Shown one piece after another: positions 51,317-60,141 of a stretch of 64,000 bases of DNA (its first letter is position 1; every line of letters starts with the position of its first letter). The notes under the pieces are model-generated. The model was given only the letters and a program-made list of their open reading frames with translations. It was not told the DNA's origin and ran no database searches. The translations under genes and the position numbers were made by a program. This stretch comes from Rufibacter radiotolerans (lineage in GTDB: Bacteria > Bacteroidota > Bacteroidia > Cytophagales > Hymenobacteraceae): contig NZ_CP010777.1 of assembly GCF_001078055.1 (NCBI RefSeq), positions 3,253,001 through 3,317,000 on the forward strand. Direction: 5' to 3'.

Positions 51317-51573
51317 CTTTGGGAGGCACTGCTATCCGATTTTAGAAAACAGCAGGAACTTGCTAACCAAGTTCAACTTTATTTCTTGTCTTCATAAATA
51401 GATCTTAATTGCCCACAGGAACAGCGGTGAACCCTGCTTTTCTGGTTCCCCACAAGGTCCTTTCAGGAGGACAAAGGATAAGCGGCCTCTGGAGAAAACT
51501 GGAGCCTTTGAAGAGAACTGGAGGCGAAAGGAAGTGAAGGTAGAAAATGGTTAGCCTTGAAGTTGCCATTCCC

Positions 51574-51609
51574 GTTTTGAGCCTGTTTTCCGGAAAACAG
51601 GCTCAAAAC
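51574..51609. repeat. Perfect 36-bp palindrome, family consensus copy
   Basis: GTTTTGAGCCTGTTTTCC and its exact complement meet at 51591/51592 with no loop. It is the best-preserved copy of the dispersed family with 62290-62329. Confidence 0.85.
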
Positions 51610-51662
51610 AGAAAGCCATCTATTGAGCCGTCTTTCCCTGATTGCCTTAAAATTTAAACCCT

Positions 51663-51710
51663 TACGCATAAAAAAAGCTACCCCAAGTGAGGCAGCTTTT
51701 TTTATGCGTA
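51663..51710. terminator. Bidirectional terminator (17-bp perfect stem)
   Basis: Arms 51663-51679 and 51694-51710 are perfect complements with A- and T-runs on the two sides, and a 14-nt loop. It ends the PL11 gene on the minus strand and possibly read-through from the left. Confidence 0.88.
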
Positions 51711-51728
51711 GAAACAGGTCTCTTTCCT

Positions 51729-54700
51729 CTATTTCATCAGGCGCAATACAAATCGTTCATTTCCCTGAATGGCCTGCACATAGTACACACCCGGGAGATA
51801 AGACTCACCCAAAGAAAGCCTTCCGTTGGCTCTTACCCCGGTTCTTTCTTCCACTACCCTACCGGTGGCGTCAGTGATGATCAAGGTAATAGGGGCTGAA
51901 AGGTCGCTTTTCACCAGAAGGTTGAAGAAGTCTGTAGCCGGATTAGGATGGGCCGTTACCAGAAGCCCGGTCTGGCCATTGCCTCTTTTACCCTCAGAAG
52001 ATGCTAATACGCCTTGGTTAAGCGGCACAGTCACTGTTAGGGTTTGTGTACTTACGTTACCTGCCTGGTCTATGGCGGTAAGGGTAATGGTATACACCCG
52101 CCCCGTGCCTGTGGCAGAACGCTCTGCCCTAAGCCGTACCAGGTTGGTGTTCACAATTTCCCAGTCGGGACCAGTGTCACCATCTCCTAAGCCATTCTCA
52201 GGCTCGTTGCTGGCCACCGAGATTCCTATCTGGTATCCATTCAGCTCTTCTATGTCAAAGCTCACCACAATGTCTTCCAGGGCATGGTTAGGCACCTCCA
52301 GGGTGGGCTTGTTCACGGCTGCACTGGCAAACACCGGACTAGAGCGGTCATAGGTAATGGTTTGGGCGTTGGTTGTGGTGCGCACCATGTCCCCGGCATT
52401 TCCTACCTCGTCTTTGAACTGTAGGGTAAACGGCACCACACCTTCGGTATCTGAACTGGTCAGTGTGTAGGTGACGGTGTAGTGGTCATTGCCCAGCGCC
52501 GTGGCCTGCACCGCATGGCCGGCAATAGTTACGACAAGGTTGGTGATGGCCTCAGAGGCGGTAAAGTTTAAGGTAAGCACGTCTCCTTCTTTGGCAAACG
52601 CGGGCTCAGCATTATTAGAGGCCAAGGTCACCGAAGTCAGCGTTGGGGCGGTATGGTCAAAGGCATACGTTTCCCCTTGGGTGAAGCCGCCGTCCAAGGC
52701 ATTGCCAGCCAGGTCTGTGATACCGGTAGTGTTGTCCTTCACTTCCAGGCGCAGGGTTCCGTCTCCGGTAACGGCCACCGTCACCTCTAAGGTTGTACCG
52801 GAAGCGGCATTGACAGAGGTAATAGTACCGGCAGCGGTTCCAGTGACCGTAAGCGCAAAGTCAGACACATCTACCCCTTTCACCTCTTCTGAGAAATTGA
52901 CTTGGTACACCACCGTAGCGGCGTTGGTCAATTCTGCGGTAGGCTCCTTTCTACTGATGCTTTCTACTTTGGGCGCCTCCAGATCTGGCAACACAATGTT
53001 TGGCATGGATGGTGCCGGCATGTCATTGCCCAGGTAGAAGCTGGGGTGAGGCGGCTGGTTGTACCCAGAGTTCTGCCAGGCTACGGCCGTGCGGTACTGC
53101 GGGTCATGCATAAGGGTGTGAATGCGGTGCTGCGTAGGAATGGTGGTGGTAAACAGGATTAACTGGGTGTTATCAGAAGTCCTGAAAATCATTTCCTCGC
53201 GCCAGTCACCCATAATATCGGCGGTTAGGCCGGGAGTGGCCTTGGAGTCATTGTTGGAGGAAACAGGGGCCGCCTGGTAAATGGTGAAGAGCCGGTTCAT
53301 AGACTTGGTGGTAGGATTCCACTTATCCATCACGTTCTTGTCCAGCAGTTCGCGGCTCAGGTCCCCGTCCCACCAGATGCCAAAGTTGTAGTTAGGCTTG
53401 TTGGTGCCTATCTGCTCCCCTTTCACATTGTACAGGTTCCCGGATGAGCCCCATACCTCATAGCCTTTGTGGGCAGGATCAATGTCAGCAGCCATAGCCC
53501 TGCCTACGTCACCGGTGGTGGGTACCCCAAAAATGGTCTGGCCGGTTTTGGCGTCATACAGCCGCAGGCCGTTGCCATCATACTGGCTCTGCGATTCAAG
53601 GCTCACCCAAATCTCTTGCCCAGGACGGTCTGGGTCCATGTCAGACATGTGCATGGCATCGCCGTGGCCAAAGCCATAAGTCCAGAGGCGCTTGCCGTCA
53701 TCATTGATGGCACTGGAACCGTTGATCAATTCGTCTTTGCCGTCACCGTCTACATCGCCAATGGTCATCTGGTGGTTACCCATGCTGGAGAAGGTATTGT
53801 TGGCTGGGTCACTAGGATCCTTGCTGTCAAAGATCCAGCGGAGGGTCAGTTGGCCGTCACGCCAGTCATAGGCAGCCCTTACCAGTTTGTCATAGTAGCC
53901 ACGGCCCACAATCAGGCTGGGGCGGGTACCATCCAGGTACGCCACCGCCGACACGAACCGGTCTTGGCGGTTACCATAGTTATCTCCCCAGTCAGACACA
54001 TTGCCACGGGCCGGCTGATACGGAACTGTAGCCATGGCAGCGCCGGTGAGGCCGTTGAAGACGGTCAGGAACTCTGGGCCCTGCTGTACCCAGCCCCCAG
54101 AATTGCGGTAATCAACCGTGGCGTCACCTATGACGTTGCCGGTACCATCTACGGTGCCGTCGGCGGTTTTCAGAATGATCTCGGCTTTTCCATCTCCGTC
54201 AAAGTCATAGACCATGAATTGGGTGAAGTGTGGCCCGGCATTGATGTTCTTACCCAGGTTGATGCGCCAAAGTTTGGTGCCGTTCAATTTGTAGCAATCA
54301 ATGATCTGGTCACCCGAGTACCCCCCGGAATTGTGGTTCAGTTTAGAAGGGTCCCATTTCAGGAAAACCTCATATTCCCCGTCGCCGTCTACATCACCCA
54401 CCGAACAGTCGTTGGCTGTATAGGTATAGGCTACGCCATCTGGAGTAGTGCCACCCGGCGGAATCTGCAACGGAATAGCCAGTTGATTTTTGGCCCATAC
54501 GGCAACCGGCTCAGAAGCAGCACCTTCCTTACCGTTCAGGACGGGTCGTACGGTGTAGGTACCGTTAGTGGTGGTATTATCTTCAAAGTTGGTGGAGCTG
54601 GTGATAGGTGTGGCATTCAGTTTCACCCCATCGCGGTACACGTTAAAGGCAATGGCAGCTGGTTCAGTACCCAACAGGCGCCAGCCCACATACACTTTGG

Positions 54701-56354
54701 CGCTGGAAGAACGCACCGCCACTACGCCGCGGTTCAGAAACTCCATTTGCTTGGGACCGGTCACAATGGCATCTGGTAGGGCCAGGGTGTTCAGGCGCAC
54801 GTTGTTGCCATAGGTGGTTGTGGTACCGTTGCCGTTGACAGCGTAGGCCCTAACATAATACAAGGTGGTAGGCGTAAGGCTACTGAGGTTAACGGTAAAA
54901 TCTCCCGTACCGGCCGTGCCGGCTACTACCTTGGCATTGGAGGTAGTAGGGTTAGGGCTGGTGCCGTAGACAATGCCGCGCTCCGTAATGGCGGAACCGC
55001 CATCAGAGGAAATATTTCCGCTGGCTGAGGCAGCCGTGGGCGTGATGTTGCTGACCCCGGTGGTGGACAGGACAGCAGGAGCCGCCGGCGGCGTGAACAC
55101 CCGGACAATAGGCGTGCTGATTCCGCTTGCATTGGTTTTGGTATACACTACAAAGGGGGCCTCGCTGCCTGCAGAAATGGTCAAGTTACCTACCGGCTCA
55201 TCTATGCCTCCCAGGGTTACGGCAAGGTCTCTTAATTCTGTCCAGCCAGTGGCACCTGCTGCCTGCTTAAAGACCCGGGCTTGTGAGCGGGAGGTGCTGG
55301 CTACGTTGTCTATAAAAGAGCAGTACAGATTGCCGGAAATGTCCCTGACCAGGCTGAGGTTGGGAGCATCCCGGCCAGAGAGAGAAGCAGAATAGCTCCA
55401 GGCATTGGTGGACCTGTTGTAGACAGATACCGTAGCTCTATTGGTATTACCCGTGTTGAAATAAGCGATGGCCAGGTTTCCGGCTGCGTTGAGGGCCATA
55501 CTGGTATGCCGTATACCGCCGGTGGCACCCGTAGTAGCAGACCCACCCGGTATCGGGTTAGGAACGGGAATGGACGTCCAAGCCCCACCACTGAAATTGT
55601 AAAGCGCCAAGCTACCGGTACTGGAGGTGGTGGTGCTCAAACTTGCGAAGGCTAACCAGGGCACATCCGTTTCATCAATAACCAAGGTAACCCCTACTGC
55701 TTTGGCCGCTGCATTCACAGACCCGGCACCTACGGTTACCCAGGAAGTACCATCAAACTTTTTCACGTAAGGAACAAGGACCCCGTTGTCACCATAGGCA
55801 ATGTACGGGGTGTTGTCAGAGTCAAAAGCGAGGGAACTACGAGGTGTGGAGCCATACTGGCTAACGTTGTTATTCACTGATCCCGTAGATACATACAGGT
55901 TGCTGGCATTGCCGCTGAGTGGTTCCCAAACCTCAGTTTCCGCATTGTAGGTTTTGACGGCCAGCTTGTTGCCATTAGACGCATCTACATACGTCACAAA
56001 AAGGTTTTCTTGCTTATCAAGAACCAGCCTGGTAAAAGTAAGATTGGTGCCAATGGCATTACCCACCTGTTCCCAGGTGCCAGTGCTGACATTCTTTCTT
56101 TTCACTTTGGCCGCTCCGTTCTCTGTGAAAACCACATAGGGCACTTCATTGAGCACGGCAATAGAGGTGTAACCCGAAGCCGCAGAAGCAATCTGGCTTT
56201 CATTGCCCAAAATGTTCCACTTCTGAGCAGCAGAATCCAGGGCTCCCAAAAGACAGATGGCCAGGACCAATACCAGGCAGCGCAAAGCAGATTGAGGGAT
56301 TTTCAGCCTTTCCCAATGGCCCTTAGCAGGATGCAGTTGTAGAGGTTTGTTCAT
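51729..56354 (-). CDS. PL11 rhamnogalacturonan lyase, multidomain, T9SS-secreted
   Basis: 1541 aa. Signal segment near residues 22-44; N-terminal seven-bladed-propeller-like repeat region (about 45-430); a fibronectin type III domain (about 430-525); the PL11 catalytic domain (about 530-1120), starting with LPDAIVTGPKQMEFLNRGVV and containing repeated DGDG calcium sites such as VGDVDGDGEYEVF and DFDGDGKAEI; Ig-like repeats (VYQVNFSEEVKGVDVSDFAL); and a C-terminal type A T9SS sorting domain ending in RFVLRLMK. It cleaves the rhamnogalacturonan I backbone by beta-elimination, and is exported through T9SS and attached to the cell surface. It lies near GH105, which processes the unsaturated ends. 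Confidence 0.93.
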   Translation of the reverse strand: MNKPLQLHPAKGHWERLKIPQSALRCLVLVLAICLLGALDSAAQKWNILGNESQIASAASGYTSIAVLNEVPYVVFTENGAAKVKRKNVSTGTWEQVGNAIGTNLTFTRLVLDKQENLFVTYVDASNGNKLAVKTYNAETEVWEPLSGNASNLYVSTGSVNNNVSQYGSTPRSSLAFDSDNTPYIAYGDNGVLVPYVKKFDGTSWVTVGAGSVNAAAKAVGVTLVIDETDVPWLAFASLSTTTSSTGSLALYNFSGGAWTSIPVPNPIPGGSATTGATGGIRHTSMALNAAGNLAIAYFNTGNTNRATVSVYNRSTNAWSYSASLSGRDAPNLSLVRDISGNLYCSFIDNVASTSRSQARVFKQAAGATGWTELRDLAVTLGGIDEPVGNLTISAGSEAPFVVYTKTNASGISTPIVRVFTPPAAPAVLSTTGVSNITPTAASASGNISSDGGSAITERGIVYGTSPNPTTSNAKVVAGTAGTGDFTVNLSSLTPTTLYYVRAYAVNGNGTTTTYGNNVRLNTLALPDAIVTGPKQMEFLNRGVVAVRSSSAKVYVGWRLLGTEPAAIAFNVYRDGVKLNATPITSSTNFEDNTTTNGTYTVRPVLNGKEGAASEPVAVWAKNQLAIPLQIPPGGTTPDGVAYTYTANDCSVGDVDGDGEYEVFLKWDPSKLNHNSGGYSGDQIIDCYKLNGTKLWRINLGKNINAGPHFTQFMVYDFDGDGKAEIILKTADGTVDGTGNVIGDATVDYRNSGGWVQQGPEFLTVFNGLTGAAMATVPYQPARGNVSDWGDNYGNRQDRFVSAVAYLDGTRPSLIVGRGYYDKLVRAAYDWRDGQLTLRWIFDSKDPSDPANNTFSSMGNHQMTIGDVDGDGKDELINGSSAINDDGKRLWTYGFGHGDAMHMSDMDPDRPGQEIWVSLESQSQYDGNGLRLYDAKTGQTIFGVPTTGDVGRAMAADIDPAHKGYEVWGSSGNLYNVKGEQIGTNKPNYNFGIWWDGDLSRELLDKNVMDKWNPTTKSMNRLFTIYQAAPVSSNNDSKATPGLTADIMGDWREEMIFRTSDNTQLILFTTTIPTQHRIHTLMHDPQYRTAVAWQNSGYNQPPHPSFYLGNDMPAPSMPNIVLPDLEAPKVESISRKEPTAELTNAATVVYQVNFSEEVKGVDVSDFALTVTGTAAGTITSVNAASGTTLEVTVAVTGDGTLRLEVKDNTTGITDLAGNALDGGFTQGETYAFDHTAPTLTSVTLASNNAEPAFAKEGDVLTLNFTASEAITNLVVTIAGHAVQATALGNDHYTVTYTLTSSDTEGVVPFTLQFKDEVGNAGDMVRTTTNAQTITYDRSSPVFASAAVNKPTLEVPNHALEDIVVSFDIEELNGYQIGISVASNEPENGLGDGDTGPDWEIVNTNLVRLRAERSATGTGRVYTITLTAIDQAGNVSTQTLTVTVPLNQGVLASSEGKRGNGQTGLLVTAHPNPATDFFNLLVKSDLSAPITLIITDATGRVVEERTGVRANGRLSLGESYLPGVYYVQAIQGNERFVLRLMK

Positions 56355-57112
56355 AGACGCTGGAAAAGTTTGAGAATAATTTTAACAAGCAATTAAGCCT
56401 AGTAACCATCGCTTACTAATGCTCTAAGTTGTTGTTAAGTTTATCTTGATTTTATTTTAGGTGCATCCTGCACTGTCCTGCTGCTTTCTAATTTTATTTA
56501 AAAAATCAATCAATCCGCATAATAAATACATTAATTTAAAATAAAAAAAAAGAATATTACTCTTCCTTAAAAAGCAATTTAACTTCCTGTTAACCCCATT
56601 CACCATTACCTACCAAGCATTTGTTTATTTCCTTTTTTAAAAAGAGAAGAACAGACTTGATCGTACCGGTCCTTTAGATTTTCCCCACCGAACCTATCTT
56701 CTCTTTTTTATTTCTTTATTACTGACAACAAACAGGTTATAATTTTATTCTGATGGTTTGGAGAAAATAACGCTGGTGCTAGCAAGGCTTCCCTTATGAA
56801 AAACCAAGTCGTAAACAGGAAGGAAAGGTGTTAAGCAAATTCTTTAATTGTTGTCATTAATTGTAAAACCTGCCGGCCACTTTCTTCCCATCCCCTCTCT
56901 GTTTATAGAAATTCATATAGAATATACACCAATATATTTCTTATTTAAAACCGTTTCCTTTTCCCCTAATTCAAGGCAATAACCGTAGCTTGTTCCTTCT
57001 TTTAACCTAGCATTTTCGCACCCCATAAAAATTAATTTAAAGATTTTTATGGGAGGCAATAAACCATAAGCCTCTTTCTTAGTCTAACCCCCAAAATCTT
57101 CAATCTCTTCTC
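56355..57112. other. AT-rich intergenic region with structured element
   Basis: 758 bp without a gene. The stretch 56639-56708 has 12-bp perfect outer arms (AAAAAGAGAAGA / TCTTCTCTTTTT), an inner short stem and a following T-rich tail; it may be a small RNA or the end of a leader. The promoters of the divergent PL11 and outer-membrane genes must also lie here. Confidence 0.5.
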
Positions 57113-59989
57113 ATGAAAGCACCATTACTACTCCTGTTTTTTCTCGCCAGCATTACCTTTGCCCAGGCGCAGGGATTTTCCGTTTCTGGTGCCGTGCAGA
57201 GTGCCCAAAATAAAGAGACCTTACCGGGTGCCACCGTACAATTAATCCGGCTCCCAGATTCAGTGAAAACCGCCACCGGCACAGACAAGGACGGGAACTT
57301 CAGGTTTCAGGCTATTAGGCCGGGCCAATATGCTTTACAGATAAACTACCTGGGTTATAAAACCCTTACCCGTTCCGTGCAGGTACAAAACGCTGCCGTT
57401 ACGCTGGGTCAGTTGCAGTTGGAAGAATCCACTAATTCTTTACAGGAGATTAAAATTACCGGAAGCGTGGCCATGGGCACCCAGAAAGGCGACACTACGG
57501 TATTCAATGCCGGAGCTTTTAAAGTGGCAGCAGATGCCAGCGCCGAGGAACTGGTAACTAAACTACCCGGGGTGGCCATAGTAGACGGTAAAATACAGGC
57601 GCAGGGCGAAGAGGTGAAACAGGTTCTGGTAGATGGCAAGCGCTTCTTTGGCGAAGATGCCAACACGGCCCTGAGAAACCTGCCGGCCGAGGTGATTGAG
57701 AACATTGAGATTTTTGACAAGAAAAGTGACCAGGCCGAGTTCAGCGGTTTTGACGATGGCAACCGGGCCAAAACCATTAATGTGGTCACCAAACAAAACC
57801 GCCGCCAGGGCCAGTTCGGGAAAGTGTCTGCGGGCGTGGGCCCAGATAAAAAATACATGCTGGGTGCCAGCGTCAATTTCTTTAAAGGCGACCGCCGCTT
57901 TACCGTAAACGGACTCTCCAACAACATTAACATGCAGGACTTCTCAGTGGGTGAAGCCCCAGGCGGCGGCATGCGGGGACGCCGTAGCATGGGCGGGGGC
58001 GGCTCTGGGAGCGGAAGTGGCATCTCCACCACCAACACCTTCGGCCTGAACTACAGTGACCAGTGGGGCACCAAAATGGAGGTAAGCGGAAACTACAACT
58101 ACAGCAACAGCAAAAACGAGAACAACCGCCTGAGTTTCAGGGACTATTTCAATTCTCAGTTTTATGAGCAGCAGAACAGTGACAACAGTTTCAACACCAG
58201 TCGCAACGAAAACCACCAGTTCAACCTAAGGCTAGATTACAAGATCAATGACCGCAACCGGCTCTTGATCTCGCCCCGGCTTTCCATTCAGAAAAATGAG
58301 TCTTTCTCCAACACCACCGGAAGATCCATCTTTGACCAGGACCCTGACAACGAGGCTTATGATGAGGCTATTTTAACTACTACTGATAACCGGTCTGATG
58401 CTGACAGCTACTCCTACAACCTAAGCAATGACATTAACTTCAGCCACCGCTTTGACAAGCCCGGCCGCACCGTCTCTGTAGGCCTGAACACCGGCTACTC
58501 CATCAATGACGGTGACACGTACCGCATCACCAACGTGGCGGATTTTGCCCAGCCAGAAAAAAGCAAGTACCTCAACCAATTGATCAAATCGTCCAGGAAC
58601 GGGTTGAACTGGCGCGGAAACGTGGCTTTAGCCGAGAGAGTGGGTGAGAAATCCAGGGTACAGGCAGACTACAGCATCAGTAACCGCCAGGAAGACTCTG
58701 AGCGCCTGGCCTACGATTTTGGCGAGGCAGACTATACCGACTTTAACAGCCGCCTGAGTAATTCCTTTGACAGCGAGTACCTGACCCAGCAGGCTAAAAC
58801 CAGTTACCAGTACAATTCAGATAAGCTGCGTGTGCAGGTAGAAGGCCAGTACCAGATTGCCAACCTGCAAAACGAGCAGGAGTTCCCCCGGTTTTACCAG
58901 ATAAATAAGACGTTCCACAACCTGCTCCCTACGGCTCAGATAGAATACAAATTCTCCAAGACCACCAACCTGCAACTGGATTACCGCACCAACACCAATG
59001 CCCCATCGGTGACCCAGCTGCAGGAAGTGGTAGACAATACCAACCTGCTTAGGTTCAGGGTAGGAAACGCCAACCTGGTGCAGGCCTACCAGAACTCCGT
59101 GAACCTTAGGTACCGGTCATTTAACACAGAGAACAACCGGGTCTTTTCCTTCTTCATTAACGCCGCCAAAACAGATGACTACATCACCAACAGCACCTCA
59201 GAGGTAAACCTGGAGGGGGAACCCTTGTTGACAGGTTTAGAGATCAGCCGCGGGGCGCAGTTGATCAGGCCGGTAAACCTGGACGGGAACTGGAGCGCCC
59301 GCTCTTTCGTGAGTTACGGCCAGCCCCTGAGTTTCATTAAGTCCAACATCAACTTCTTTGGTTCTGTGGGCTACAACAAAATACCGGGGTTATTTAACAA
59401 CCAGCAGTTTTTCTCCACCAGTACCAATTATGGTCTGGGTGGTTCTTTGAGCAGCAATATCAGCCAGAACGTAGACTTCAATATTTCTACCAATTCCAGC
59501 TACAATATGATCACCAACACCTTGCGCAAAGAACAGAACAACAACTTCTTTAACCAGTCCACCCAACTGCGGGCCAACCTGCGGTTCTTGAATGGGTTTG
59601 TCTACCGCACCGAGTTAAGCCACCAATTAAACGCCGGTTTGTCCAGCGGCTTCAACACCAATTACACCCTCCTGAACATGAGCCTGAGCAAGAAGGTGTT
59701 CAAGAGCCAAAAAGGCGAGGTCAGCGTAAGTGTAAATGATTTGCTGGGGCAGAACATAAGTGTGCAGCGTACCGTGGCAGATGCCTACGTACAAGATGTG
59801 CAGTCTACCGTGCTACAGCGCTTCTTCATGTTCACGTTCTCCTACAACATCCGCACCTTTACCGGGGCCGCCCCCGGCGAAAGAACGCCTGGCCAACGGG
59901 GCCCGGGAGGGGAAAGAGCACCAGGAGGCGAAAGAGAAAGAGGCAACTTCCGCCAGGGCGCACGAGGAACCGGAGGCTCTGGCATGTAA
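57113..59989 (+). CDS. Outer-membrane beta-barrel protein (TonB-receptor-like, with carboxypeptidase-like domain)
   Basis: 958 aa. Signal peptide to about residue 19 (ASITFAQAQ). Carboxypeptidase-D-like regulatory domain (about 22-105, GATVQLIRLPDS and GQYALQINYLGYKT), then a plug-like region with LVTKLPGVAIVDGKIQAQGE, and the outer membrane beta-barrel (OMP_b-brl_3) ending in a C-terminal Gly/Arg/Pro-rich tail (about 925-958). It is probably a large outer-membrane transporter or channel of unknown substrate; no SusD homologue is next to it. Length and tail are normal for this family. It ends at a strong terminator. Confidence 0.88.
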   Translation: MKAPLLLLFFLASITFAQAQGFSVSGAVQSAQNKETLPGATVQLIRLPDSVKTATGTDKDGNFRFQAIRPGQYALQINYLGYKTLTRSVQVQNAAVTLGQLQLEESTNSLQEIKITGSVAMGTQKGDTTVFNAGAFKVAADASAEELVTKLPGVAIVDGKIQAQGEEVKQVLVDGKRFFGEDANTALRNLPAEVIENIEIFDKKSDQAEFSGFDDGNRAKTINVVTKQNRRQGQFGKVSAGVGPDKKYMLGASVNFFKGDRRFTVNGLSNNINMQDFSVGEAPGGGMRGRRSMGGGGSGSGSGISTTNTFGLNYSDQWGTKMEVSGNYNYSNSKNENNRLSFRDYFNSQFYEQQNSDNSFNTSRNENHQFNLRLDYKINDRNRLLISPRLSIQKNESFSNTTGRSIFDQDPDNEAYDEAILTTTDNRSDADSYSYNLSNDINFSHRFDKPGRTVSVGLNTGYSINDGDTYRITNVADFAQPEKSKYLNQLIKSSRNGLNWRGNVALAERVGEKSRVQADYSISNRQEDSERLAYDFGEADYTDFNSRLSNSFDSEYLTQQAKTSYQYNSDKLRVQVEGQYQIANLQNEQEFPRFYQINKTFHNLLPTAQIEYKFSKTTNLQLDYRTNTNAPSVTQLQEVVDNTNLLRFRVGNANLVQAYQNSVNLRYRSFNTENNRVFSFFINAAKTDDYITNSTSEVNLEGEPLLTGLEISRGAQLIRPVNLDGNWSARSFVSYGQPLSFIKSNINFFGSVGYNKIPGLFNNQQFFSTSTNYGLGGSLSSNISQNVDFNISTNSSYNMITNTLRKEQNNNFFNQSTQLRANLRFLNGFVYRTELSHQLNAGLSSGFNTNYTLLNMSLSKKVFKSQKGEVSVSVNDLLGQNISVQRTVADAYVQDVQSTVLQRFFMFTFSYNIRTFTGAAPGERTPGQRGPGGERAPGGERERGNFRQGARGTGGSGM

Positions 59990-60010
59990 GGATTAGTCTT
60001 TGCTAAGAAC

Positions 60011-60066
60011 AAAAAAGCCAGGTGGCAGCACAATCAAACGTGGGTACTACCACCTGGCTTTTTTTT
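60011..60066 (+). terminator. Terminator of the outer-membrane gene
   Basis: A 15-bp stem AAAAAAGCCAGGTGG / CCACCTGGCTTTTTT, with a T-run, begins 21 bp after the stop codon. Confidence 0.9.
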
Positions 60067-60091
60067 AAAGGGAAAGCTTGTGAGGGAAGTA

Positions 60092-60129
60092 TGTTTTGGG
60101 GCTGTTTTATGGAAAACAGCCTCAAAACG
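60092..60129. repeat. Dispersed palindrome copy
   Basis: GTTTTGGGGCTGTTTTATGG / AAAACAGCCTCAAAAC, nearly perfect, between the outer-membrane gene and the DUF2264 gene. Confidence 0.75.
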
Positions 60130-60141
60130 CAAATGGAATCC

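Noticed and set aside
53469..54779. Plus-strand 436-aa frame opposite the PL11 gene
   Set aside because: Antisense shadow; the minus strand encodes an intact, recognisable multidomain lyase.
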